Below are positions 1-7,314 of a stretch of 64,000 bases of DNA, one piece after another. The stretch is from an uncultured Desulfatitalea sp. (GTDB taxonomy: Bacteria; Desulfobacterota; Desulfobacteria; Desulfobacterales; Desulfosarcinaceae), in contig CALMNL010000004.1 of NCBI GenBank assembly GCA_937868765.1, positions 1,686,749 through 1,750,748 of the forward strand. The letters run 5' to 3'. How positions within the stretch are numbered: position 1 is the stretch's first letter; each line of letters begins with the position of its first letter. The notes under the pieces were generated by a model, which saw only the letters and a program-made list of their open reading frames with translations, was not told the DNA's origin and did not search any database. Made by a program: the position numbers and the translations under genes.

Positions 1-843
1 GTCGTCGATGGCCATGGGCCCGAAATCGGTGCCGCCCCACTGCAGGGATGCCACCCGCAGGCTGCCTTGCATGGGCAGTTTCAGGGTCACGGCCGCCAGG
101 CCGTCCTCCCCGTGGCCCACGTCGAAGGTGGCCGGGTTACCTTCGACCATGGCCCCGACCTGAAACAGGCCGGTCATCTGCCAGGTGCCCGGGTCGGCCG
201 GGTCGCCGTCGTCGTGCAGGCCGAAGTGGATGCCGTTGGCGGCCAGGCTGTCGTTCAGGTCGTTATAGCTCAGTTTAAACGTATCGATGGAGAGGCGCGT
301 GCCGTACTCCCAGTCGATGCCGCCACTTTCATGTGCACCCACCATCCAGTAGAACGACGGCCGGTGGATGACGCCGATATCCAGCGTGCCCAGATCCTGG
401 CCGCAGAAGCGCAGGGTCTCGGCGTGCAGCGCGGCCTCCTGGAACCAGTCCAGGGCCTCGAGCACCACCCTCGCCTGGCCATAGGCCGGCGAGGCCGGAT
501 CGTCGATGGCCCCCACGTCCAGGGTCAGCGGCGTGATCAGGCCGTCGCCGTTCACGTCCCGGTCACCGGCGGCGAAGAAGGCCGGCAGCGAAGCGCCGTT
601 GGTGAGGGCCAGGTCTTCCAGGGTCAGGGCGTTGCCCGTATCGCTGTCGATGTAGCTGAACGAACCCGTGTGCATGAAGACCGACACCTCGTCGAGGGCG
701 ATGCTCAAGCCGCCGGTGCCGCTGACGGCCGCCAGTTCGGCGTTGTCCAGCGGCTGCAGGTCGGCCGGGCAGAGGCCGGGCCACAACAGCCAGAGCAGGG
801 CGCTTCCAAGCCGGATGAGGATATGAGCGTTCAGCAGTTTCAT
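1..843 (-). CDS. Exported protein with DUF6160-like N-terminus (3' end outside window)
   Basis: The frame is open from an ATG at 843 to the window edge, so the C-terminus is missing (281 residues visible). It starts with a signal peptide (MKLLNAHILIRLGSALLWLL..., cleavage near LCPA). The mature start LQPLDNAELAAVSGTGG is followed by a segment beginning LSIALDEVSVF. This motif recurs in the next two minus-strand genes and resembles DUF6160/FilA-type proteins (family call from memory). Around residues 95-105 there is an EF-hand-like loop, DRDVNGDGLITP, that could bind calcium. No enzymatic motif is visible. Most likely an envelope or extracellular protein of unknown role; paralogue of the two genes at 1102-2638. 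Confidence 0.7.
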   Translation of the reverse strand, partial: MKLLNAHILIRLGSALLWLLWPGLCPADLQPLDNAELAAVSGTGGLSIALDEVSVFMHTGSFSYIDSDTGNALTLEDLALTNGASLPAFFAAGDRDVNGDGLITPLTLDVGAIDDPASPAYGQARVVLEALDWFQEAALHAETLRFCGQDLGTLDIGVIHRPSFYWMVGAHESGGIDWEYGTRLSIDTFKLSYNDLNDSLAANGIHFGLHDDGDPADPGTWQMTGLFQVGAMVEGNPATFDVGHGEDGLAAVTLKLPMQGSLRVASLQWGGTDFGPMAIDD

Positions 844-1020
844 GCAGTGTCCCGAAGGGCCGCTCTTTTCGATAGAATCCTCCGGCCAGCGTGGCATTAC
901 GGGGCTCACGCATCGCTGTCTGGCATGCGATGCGCGCCCGCTATGCGTCCGCACCCGGAGCGGATCTTCGCTTTTGAATTGGGTACAGCTTCGAAGCCTG
1001 AAAACTATCAGAAGCGAACT

Positions 1021-1052
1021 CCGGGGGCCGCGTGCAACCTTATGGCCCCCGG
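1021..1052 (-). terminator. Hairpin downstream of the second exported-protein gene
   Basis: A perfect 9-bp inverted repeat, CCGGGGGCC / GGCCCCCGG, with a 14-nt loop lies 50 nt past the stop of the 1102-1827 gene on the minus strand. The downstream side reads AGTTCGCTTCTGATAGTTTTC, so the U-tract is weak. It may be a poor intrinsic terminator or a mRNA-stabilising hairpin. Confidence 0.45.
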
Positions 1053-1101
1053 ATTTCACTCTCAACAATTCATCGCAACATACAACTTATCCAGTTTACA
1101 A

Positions 1102-1827
1102 TCAGTGCGGTGCGATTTCAACAACGCCGTCCAGAACACCCATGGTCATGTTGCCGATGGAAATCCGGCCGTAGCTGTTGCTCAAGGGCATTCCGGTGCC
1201 CCCGCCGTTGAGCGCGCCGGCAGCGGTGATCGTAACGTCAAAGGTCAGCGCGGTCTGGTTGACTTCCATCGTGGGCAGGCCGATTCGCACGCCGGCCATT
1301 CTTGCCGCCGCATTTCCGGTATTGTTCACCGCGCCAGCGGTCAGAACTGCGAGGGTGCCGACATCGATGGTCAGCGCTTTGGCTTCGAAATGATCGTTAA
1401 TGCCATCCTCTCCTGCGGTGAGCTCGGTGGGATCGACAATCCCATCGTCATTTGCATCGGTCCAAATCTGAGCATCGACGTTGTTGTAATTAAACAACGG
1501 AGTACCGGAACCGTTATCCCAAACGCCTTGAACGGCGCGGTTGGGGCTTTCGGGCAGACCATCGGCATCCAGGCTGGTGATGGCGTTGATGTTGACCATC
1601 ATGTAGAGATTGCTGATATTCACCGAACCATCAGTTCCGTCGGTGCCGCCGACGTCCGTGTAGCGGATGTATTCAATATTCTGATAGATGATCGCGTCGT
1701 CGATGGCGATGCTCACGCCCGCCTGGCCGGTGATCTGGTCCATGTTGGCGTCGTTCATCGGCTGAAGGGCAAAGGCGTTCAAGGGGAGCAACATCAATAC
1801 GGCCAATACGATAACAAATCTCTTCAT
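1102..1827 (-). CDS. Exported protein, DUF6160-like, paralogue of its neighbours
   Basis: The protein has 241 residues and starts at the ATG at 1827, preceded by a strong GGAGGAGG site. Residues 1-20 (MKRFVIVLAVLMLLPLNAFA) form a signal peptide. The mature protein begins LQPMNDANMDQITGQAGVSI, the same motif as in the genes on either side. The remainder is rich in Asn, Thr, Gly and Asp, beta-prone, without Cys. It contains a calcium-loop-like stretch, DANDDGIVDPTE. This composition is typical of secreted or surface proteins. The longer upstream in-frame extension lacks a signal peptide at its own start and is rejected. Function unknown; probably co-expressed with the flanking paralogues. Confidence 0.75.
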   Translation of the reverse strand: MKRFVIVLAVLMLLPLNAFALQPMNDANMDQITGQAGVSIAIDDAIIYQNIEYIRYTDVGGTDGTDGSVNISNLYMMVNINAITSLDADGLPESPNRAVQGVWDNGSGTPLFNYNNVDAQIWTDANDDGIVDPTELTAGEDGINDHFEAKALTIDVGTLAVLTAGAVNNTGNAAARMAGVRIGLPTMEVNQTALTFDVTITAAGALNGGGTGMPLSNSYGRISIGNMTMGVLDGVVEIAPH

Positions 1828-2032
1828 TTTTCGATCCTCCTCCGATAGTAGTTGCATGCTTCCGACCCTCGGCGGTCGAACCATTTCGAGGCGCCGAGGG
1901 GATCCATGATGGATAAAAAACCTGCTTCGGTCGAACTGGATCTGGAACTCTGGCTGGCAGGTGCCCCGTGTCTGCCGTTTTCCGCTGGGGGCGGGCCCAT
2001 CACCTCCTTTCAAGGGTGTCAGGGGACGCCGG

Positions 2033-2638
2033 TTATTGACGCGTGGTGCCGTCTCCGAAGCGTACCCAGATGCCTCTGTAATCCCCCTCCAACTGTAATG
2101 AGAACGCGAATTCCGAGTTGTTGAAGGAGAAGGTCTGCACACCGAGGTTGGCGCGCCGGTCGTCCGGTTCGCCGTTGACGCCGATTTTGCTGAGGCTTTG
2201 GAAATTGGCACTCAGATTTCCCGACACCTGGTTGAAGCCGAAGAACACGCTGGTGAGCTTGCGGTTCGCGGTATCGGCCAGGTTGTCGAAGGTGGCCTGG
2301 ATGAAGAAGCCGCTCAGGGTCATATCCTGGGAAGCGGAGCCCATCTGGACGCCGGTCCAGTTCTGGTCCCAGGCGGTGCCGCCGCCGTCGTCCCAGTAGC
2401 CCATCTTGAGCGAGCCGATTTCGGTATAGGTGAGCGCCTGGATGTTGAAATCCGCCCGCACCGTGTTTCCGTCCACCGTGAATTGGGAGAACCCCGTGCC
2501 CGAGATCTGCGCCATCTGGGAGTCGGACAAGGGCACCAGATCCGCTGAAACCCCAAGCGGTGCCAGGGTCCAGAGGGCCGCCATCACTGCGAGGATTTTC
2601 AGGGCGCAGGAGATCATCACCGTGCGTGCACTTTTCAT
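2033..2638 (-). CDS. Exported protein sharing the N-terminal motif of its two neighbours
   Basis: The protein has 201 residues. The start at 2638 is supported by GGGGGAGGAAG eight bases upstream. A signal peptide (MKSARTVMISCALKILAVMA..., cleavage near GVSA) is followed by DLVPLSDSQMAQISGTGF, a match to the L-x-x-[LM]-[DNS]-[DNS]-x-x-[LM]...[SG]G pattern of the two genes downstream. The rest is beta-rich, with repeated phrases such as TYTEIGSLKMGYWDDGG. It is the first gene of the minus-strand trio and the most divergent. Function unknown. Confidence 0.7.
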   Translation of the reverse strand: MKSARTVMISCALKILAVMAALWTLAPLGVSADLVPLSDSQMAQISGTGFSQFTVDGNTVRADFNIQALTYTEIGSLKMGYWDDGGGTAWDQNWTGVQMGSASQDMTLSGFFIQATFDNLADTANRKLTSVFFGFNQVSGNLSANFQSLSKIGVNGEPDDRRANLGVQTFSFNNSEFAFSLQLEGDYRGIWVRFGDGTTRQ

Positions 2639-2776
2639 CGGGCTTCCTCCCCCAAAAGTACAGACAGCCGCCGCCTTGTATGTATACTTCAAGGCGTTTT
2701 CAGATATTTAAAACTATGGCAGTGAGATTTTTTAAGAGTACTAAAAGCTGTGCAATAATGATCTATTCACAGTTAC

Positions 2777-2801
2777 ATTTTGTAAATCAGATTTACAAAA
2801 T
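2777..2801. promoter_or_regulatory. Perfect 11-bp palindrome (putative operator)
   Basis: ATTTTGTAAAT, then CAG, then ATTTACAAAAT: an exact 11-bp inverted repeat around a 3-nt centre. It lies in the 382-nt AT-rich divergent region between the minus-strand exported-protein trio and the plus-strand cyclic-nucleotide-binding protein. No U-tract follows on either strand, and the short centre suits a dimeric regulator better than a terminator. The cognate regulator is unknown. Confidence 0.5.
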
Positions 2802-3020
2802 ATGACTTTGAAAAATCACATTTCGGATGGGGTGTCAAGCACATTTTTTTGCATCCTGGTCGGACGAACACCGGGTGTGGGAAGGCAGATGGGGCGGCAC
2901 CCTCCCCGGGCAGGCGCTAAAAGCTGGAATAAACTGTTGATCAAGCGGGAGGGGGACGCTAAGGTAAGAAGACCGTTTTCAAGCCCATGGGACGGCGATC
3001 GGAGATAAGGAGCCCAACGC

Positions 3021-3521
3021 ATGCGTACCACGGATAAACTCAAAGAGAGCGTCGATGTCATCGAAAAGATCAAAACCCTGCCGGCCCTGGAATCCTTCAA
3101 CGAAAAGGATCTCAAGGAACTGCTGCGCATCAGCAAGATCGTGCGCTACGAGCCCGGGGAGTTGATCGTCGATGAAAGCAGCTATGACGGCTGGATCTAT
3201 TACCTGATCGCGGGCCGGGTGCGCATTCTGAAAAATGGCGCCGAGATGGCGATCCTGCAGCGCACCGGCGATGTCTTCGGCGAAGTGGGCAGCATGAACG
3301 GCAGCGAACTCTCCGTCTCGGTATTCGCCCTGGACCAGGCCACCTGCCTGAAGATCGATATCTCCAACGTCGATGGACTGCCCAACGAAAACCGCTTCGT
3401 GTTTCGCTATGTCATTTTCCGGGGCTTTGCCGAGGTGCTGGCCAAGCGCCTGCGGATCACCACCGAAAAATACCTGCGCGCCAAGGAAGAGATCGAGCGC
3501 TTGCGATCCCGCCCCTCCTAG
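3021..3521 (+). CDS. Cyclic-nucleotide-binding domain protein (CRP/FNR sensor domain without HTH)
   Basis: The protein has 166 residues; ATG at 3021 is preceded by AAGGAG. Residues about 25-135 form a cNMP-binding (CAP_ED) beta-roll: ESFNEKDLKELLRISKIV, YEPGELIVDESS, a phosphate-cassette-like GDVFGEVGSM and a closing helix. The C-terminus ends in a short charged helix (EKYLRAKEEIERLRSRP), and no helix-turn-helix is present. It is therefore unlikely to bind DNA and may act as an effector-sensing regulatory subunit. The exact ligand cannot be read from the sequence. It stands alone, divergent from the exported-protein trio. Confidence 0.8.
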   Translation: MRTTDKLKESVDVIEKIKTLPALESFNEKDLKELLRISKIVRYEPGELIVDESSYDGWIYYLIAGRVRILKNGAEMAILQRTGDVFGEVGSMNGSELSVSVFALDQATCLKIDISNVDGLPNENRFVFRYVIFRGFAEVLAKRLRITTEKYLRAKEEIERLRSRPS

Positions 3522-3867
3522 CCGGCGGACAGGCCGTTGCGGGCCGCGCTGATAAGATTTGGTATGCGTTCCCCACGGTTACAAAGCCGCCCGCCCGTCT
3601 CGGCCTTGACACGTCGCATCCGCATGGCTTAAGAAGAATCTATCGCAGGTGCTCTCGTTGATCCGGAACGTTAACTGCTTCGGCCCGTACCCCTTGCCCG
3701 TGGACAGCCTATGATGGCCCGCTGCGTTTTGCTTCGATCCAAGCGCCCGACCGGGGGGCCTTCTCCTTCTCTTCCCTTCAGACCCCGGGACCTTGCCGAC
3801 CTTGCATTCAGCCCTGTTTCACCGCTCAATGCGGTGGATGCGGGGGTGTGGCCATATCATTGCGAAA
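3522..3867. other. Intergenic region, no supported gene
   Basis: About 346 nt between the cNMP-binding protein and the receiver protein. A TTGACA box at 3606-3611 has only a poor -10 (TTAAGA) 17 nt later. The in-frame extension of the next gene reaches back to a TTG at 3793, but its sequence is low in conserved features. No RNA gene or repeat was recognised. Confidence 0.4.
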
Positions 3868-4353
3868 ATGAGCGCAGCGCTGGCGGCGCCTTGTGGAGCG
3901 AGCGAACGATGCCAGGGGACCACGCGACGCTCAGAAGGGTGTGAGGCCGATATCGTTGCCAATGTCCAAATTGCCGTGGTGGATCACGAACCGCTGACGC
4001 GGGACTTCATCGCCAACGTGATGATGTACAGCGTCAACCGGGAGATTCTGGTTTTTGAGGATTACCAGGGCGTCAACGAGCACCTCGAGGCGGGCCGGGC
4101 GCTGCACCTGGTGATTTCCGAGGTCCATCTGCCGGACAAGAGCGGTTTCGCGCTGTTGCGCTTCTTGAAACAGCGTCGTCCCCAGGTCCGGTTCGTCACC
4201 ATGTCCGCCAATCCCGCCGACGAGATATCGGCTCTGTCGCTGGGCGCCGACGCCTTCCTGGCCAAACCGTTCGCCCTCAAGGATCTCTTCGCCATCGTGC
4301 AGCGGTTCGTGGTGGAAGACGACGCGCTTGTCGCGGATGCCACGGTGGCGTGA
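3868..4353 (+). CDS. Stand-alone response-regulator receiver protein
   Basis: The receiver domain starts around 3964 (VQIAVVDHEPLTRDFIANVM) and continues with the phosphoacceptor segment LHLVISEVHLPDKSGF and a Lys in LAKPFALKDL. The usual Asp of the phosphoacceptor motif (xxxxD) reads VISEV. Glu at that position would mimic constitutive phosphorylation or make the site inactive. There is no output domain. The start is uncertain: ATG 3868 is the nearest good codon, a TTG at 3793 is in frame, and no clear ribosome site is seen. A strong terminator follows at 4372. Confidence 0.65.
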   Translation: MSAALAAPCGASERCQGTTRRSEGCEADIVANVQIAVVDHEPLTRDFIANVMMYSVNREILVFEDYQGVNEHLEAGRALHLVISEVHLPDKSGFALLRFLKQRRPQVRFVTMSANPADEISALSLGADAFLAKPFALKDLFAIVQRFVVEDDALVADATVA

Positions 4354-4371
4354 GCGCCCCCAACAAATGCG

Positions 4372-4409
4372 GAAGGCGGAATCTCATATGATATGGAGAT
4401 TCCGCCTTC
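4372..4409. terminator. Bidirectional intrinsic terminator
   Basis: A 14-bp perfect stem, GAAGGCGGAATCTC / GAGATTCCGCCTTC, encloses a 10-nt loop and is followed by TTTATTTC on the plus strand. It lies 18 nt after the receiver gene and 23 nt beyond the ahcY stop on the opposite strand, so it can serve both convergent genes. Confidence 0.85.
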
Positions 4410-4432
4410 TTTATTTCTTGAACCCGAAGTGA

Positions 4433-5887
4433 CTAATAACGGTAGTGGTCCGGCTTGAACGGCCCTTTCACGGAGATGCCCAGATAGTCGGCCTGCTTCT
4501 GGGTCAAGCGGGTCAGCTTCGCCCCCAGGCGTTCCAGGTGCAGGCGGGCCACCTCTTCATCCAACGCCTTGGGCAGGGTGTAGACCTTGCGCTCGTGCGG
4601 CTCGGTGGCCAGGGCGATCTGGGCCAGGCACTGGTTGGTGAAGCTGTTGCTCATCACGAAGCTGGGATGGCCCGTGGCGCACCCCAGGTTCACCAGGCGC
4701 CCCTCGGCCAGCACGATGATGGAACGGCCGGATGTAAGACGCCAGCGATCCACCTGGGGCTTGATGTTCTCCCGGGTGCAGCCGGCGGTGGTCTCCAGGT
4801 AGCGCATGTCGATTTCGCTGTCGAAGTGGCCGATGTTGCAGACGATGGCCTCGTTCTTCATTTTTTCCATGTGCTCGCCGCGGATCACGTCGCAGCAGCC
4901 GGTGGCGGAGACGAAGATGTCGCCCACCGGGGCGGCGGCTTCCATGGTGGTCACTTCGTAGCCTTCCATGGCCGCCTGCAGGGCGCAGATGGGGTCGATT
5001 TCGGTGATCAGGACCCGGGCGCCGTAACCGCGCATGGAGTTGGCGCACCCCTTGCCGACATCGCCGTAACCGGCCACTACCACGATCTTGCCGGCCACCA
5101 TCACGTCGGTGGCCCGCTTGATGCCGTCGGCCAGGGATTCCCGGCAGCCGTAGAGGTTGTCGAACTTGGATTTGGTCACCGAATCGTTGACGTTGAAGGC
5201 CGGGAAGAGCAACTCGTTGCTTTTCTGCAACTGGTAGAGGCGGTGCACGCCGGTGGTGGTCTCCTCGGACACCCCGCGCACCCTGGCGGCGATGCGCGTC
5301 CAGAATTGCGGGTCGCGGGCATGGCTGACCTTCAGGCGGGCCATGAGCAGGCGCATGTCTTCGCTGTCATAGCTCTGGTTCAGCAGGTCGGGATTCTTCT
5401 CCACCGCCACCCCCTGGTGGATGTAGATGGTGGCGTCGCCGCCGTCATCCACGATGAGGTCGGGCCCGCCGCCGTCGGGCCAGATCAGGGCCTGCTCGGT
5501 GCACCACCAGTACTCCGCCAGGGTTTCCCCTTTCCAGGCGAAGACCGCGGCCGACCCCTTTTTGGCGATGGCCGCGGCGGCATGGTCCTGGGTGCTGAAG
5601 ATGTTGCACGACGCCCAGCGGATGTCGGCCCCCAGGATCTTGAGGGTGTCGATGAGCATGGCGGTCTGAATGGTCATGTGCAGACTGCCGGTGACTCTCA
5701 GCCCCTTGAGCGGCTGGGCGGGGCCGTATTTTTTGCGCACGGCCATCAAGCCGGGCATCTCGTTTTCGGCCAGGGCCATCTCCTTGAGGCCGAATTCGGC
5801 CTGGCCGATATCGGCGACCTTGTAGGGCAGTTTGGGATCCACCTCCAGGAAGGCCTGGCGGGTTTTCAGTTCGGTTGCTGCGGGCAT
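4433..5887 (-). CDS. ahcY: Adenosylhomocysteinase
   Basis: The protein has 484 residues. It hydrolyses S-adenosylhomocysteine to adenosine and homocysteine, using tightly bound NAD, in the cytosol. The NAD-binding glycine motif is GYGDVGKG, followed by the acidic end of the second strand (ITEIDPICA). The substrate-domain segments [16 protein letters not shown] and the C-terminal KPDHYRY typical of the family are present. The start at 5887 is fixed by AAGGAGG nine bases upstream; an in-frame ATG at 5962 lacks both a site and conservation. It lies 141 nt downstream of metK on the same strand, pairing synthesis and recycling of SAM. No SAH riboswitch was recognised in that gap. Confidence 0.97.
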   Translation of the reverse strand: MPAATELKTRQAFLEVDPKLPYKVADIGQAEFGLKEMALAENEMPGLMAVRKKYGPAQPLKGLRVTGSLHMTIQTAMLIDTLKILGADIRWASCNIFSTQDHAAAAIAKKGSAAVFAWKGETLAEYWWCTEQALIWPDGGGPDLIVDDGGDATIYIHQGVAVEKNPDLLNQSYDSEDMRLLMARLKVSHARDPQFWTRIAARVRGVSEETTTGVHRLYQLQKSNELLFPAFNVNDSVTKSKFDNLYGCRESLADGIKRATDVMVAGKIVVVAGYGDVGKGCANSMRGYGARVLITEIDPICALQAAMEGYEVTTMEAAAPVGDIFVSATGCCDVIRGEHMEKMKNEAIVCNIGHFDSEIDMRYLETTAGCTRENIKPQVDRWRLTSGRSIIVLAEGRLVNLGCATGHPSFVMSNSFTNQCLAQIALATEPHERKVYTLPKALDEEVARLHLERLGAKLTRLTQKQADYLGISVKGPFKPDHYRY

Positions 5888-6028
5888 TGCGTTGATTCCT
5901 CCTTTTCCCCTGCGCTGCGGGCGCATGCACGGGAATATCGTCCTCATAGGCCCCGGGGTCAAGGGCCCTGGGAAAATAGATCGAAAAGCGGAGCGTCCCC
6001 CGGGCGGGGACCAGGCTCAGAAACAGGA

Positions 6029-7198
6029 TCAGATCCCGGCTTTCTGACGAATGGCATCGACCATGTTGGTGCGCTCCCAGGTGAATTCCGGTTCGGTGCG
6101 GCCGAAGTGGCCGTAGGCCGACGTTTTGGCGTAGATGGGGCGCAACAGGTCCAGGTACTCGATGATGGCCGCGGGCCGCAGGTCGAACACCTGGGTGACG
6201 ATCTCCCGGGCGCGGCTTTCGGGTATCTTGCCGGTGCCCATGAAATCGATCATCACCGATACCGGCTGGGCCACCCCGATGGCATAGGCCACCTGCACCT
6301 CGCATTTTCTGGCCAATCCGGCGGCCACCAGGTTCTTGGCCACGTGGCGGCCCATGTAGCTGGCGCTGCGGTCCACCTTGGACGGGTCCTTGCCCGAAAA
6401 GCATCCGCCGCCATGGCTGCCCTGGCCGCCATAGGTGTCCACGATGATCTTGCGGCCGGTCAAGCCGCAGTCGCCCATGGGGCCGCCCACCACGAAACGG
6501 CCGGTGGGATTGATGTAGTAGCGCGTGTCGCCGTCGATCATCTGCTTGGGCAGTACTTTTTTGATCACCTCTTCGATGATGGCCTCGCGCAGATCGTCGT
6601 AGGTGACGTCCGGCTTGTGCTGGGCCGATATGACCACCGTATCCACCCGCCGGGGGACGCCGTTCTCGTACTCGATGGTCACCTGGGATTTGCCGTCGGG
6701 CCGCAGAAAATCCAGCGCACCGTTCTTGCGCACCTGGCTCAGGCGGCGGGTGAGCTTGTGGGCGTACATGATGGGCATGGGCATCAGCTCGGGGGTTTCG
6801 TCGGTGGCAAAGCCGAACATCAACCCCTGGTCGCCGGCGCCCTGCTCCTTGTAAAGGCCTTCGCCCTCGTTGACGCCCTGGGCGATATCCGGCGACTGGT
6901 GGCCGATGCTGGTGATCACCGAACAGGTCTGCCAGTCGAAGCCCATCTGGGACGAGCTGTAGCCGATTTCGCGAATGGTGTTGCGCACGATGGCGGGCAT
7001 GTCCACATAGCAGGCGGTGGTGATCTCACCGGCGATGAAGGCCAGACCGGTGGTGACCAGGGTTTCGCAGGCCACGCGGCAGCGGCGGTCCTGCGCCATG
7101 ATGGCATCCAGGATCGAATCGGAAATGGCATCTGCCACTTTGTCCGGATGACCTTCGGTCACCGATTCCGAGGTGAAGAGAAAACGTTCGTCGTTCAT
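6029..7198 (-). CDS. metK: S-adenosylmethionine synthetase
   Basis: The protein has 389 residues, normal for the family. It makes SAM from methionine and ATP. Family signatures are visible: [20 protein letters not shown] at the N-terminus and the [17 protein letters not shown] loop near residue 260. The ATG at 7198 has AAGGAGA upstream. With ahcY just downstream it forms a SAM-cycle pair, probably one transcript. No SAM riboswitch was recognised in the 116-nt upstream gap. Confidence 0.97.
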   Translation of the reverse strand: MNDERFLFTSESVTEGHPDKVADAISDSILDAIMAQDRRCRVACETLVTTGLAFIAGEITTACYVDMPAIVRNTIREIGYSSSQMGFDWQTCSVITSIGHQSPDIAQGVNEGEGLYKEQGAGDQGLMFGFATDETPELMPMPIMYAHKLTRRLSQVRKNGALDFLRPDGKSQVTIEYENGVPRRVDTVVISAQHKPDVTYDDLREAIIEEVIKKVLPKQMIDGDTRYYINPTGRFVVGGPMGDCGLTGRKIIVDTYGGQGSHGGGCFSGKDPSKVDRSASYMGRHVAKNLVAAGLARKCEVQVAYAIGVAQPVSVMIDFMGTGKIPESRAREIVTQVFDLRPAAIIEYLDLLRPIYAKTSAYGHFGRTEPEFTWERTNMVDAIRQKAGI

Positions 7199-7284
7199 TC
7201 CAGTCTCCTTGGGGAGTTGATTTTAATCGTGCTTTCCTATCGTTGCGCCTGAAAAATGTCAAACGGCTTATAAATACGAGAATG

Positions 7285-7308
7285 GTTTTAGGTTTTAAAT
7301 CCTAAAAC
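7285..7308. repeat. 8-bp inverted repeat between nrdJ and metK
   Basis: GTTTTAGG, 8 nt, CCTAAAAC. It lies just beyond the nrdJ stop and about 90 nt before metK, on their shared minus strand. On that strand no U-run follows, so it is not a convincing terminator; on the plus strand it is followed by TATTTTTT. An operator for metK is possible. Confidence 0.35.
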
Positions 7309-7314
7309 TATTTT

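Noticed and set aside
67-1848. A long open frame on the plus strand across the exported-protein genes
   Set aside because: It is antisense to two genes with signal peptides and ribosome sites, is rich in codons typical of reversed GC-rich coding sequence, and shows no family motif.
2836-2856. Possible sigma-54 promoter (AAGCACATTTTTTTGCAT)
   Set aside because: The -24 lacks the GG, and the gap to GC is one base too long.
5888-6028. SAH riboswitch upstream of ahcY
   Set aside because: The gap is GC-rich and can fold, but I could not align the conserved core; left unclaimed.
4445-7252. A very long plus-strand open frame opposite ahcY and metK
   Set aside because: It mirrors two clear genes; the composition (Gly, His, Ala, Val, Gln) is the usual antisense shadow.
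7285-7308. Intrinsic terminator between nrdJ and metK
   Set aside because: The inverted repeat has no U-run on the minus strand; kept only as a repeat.
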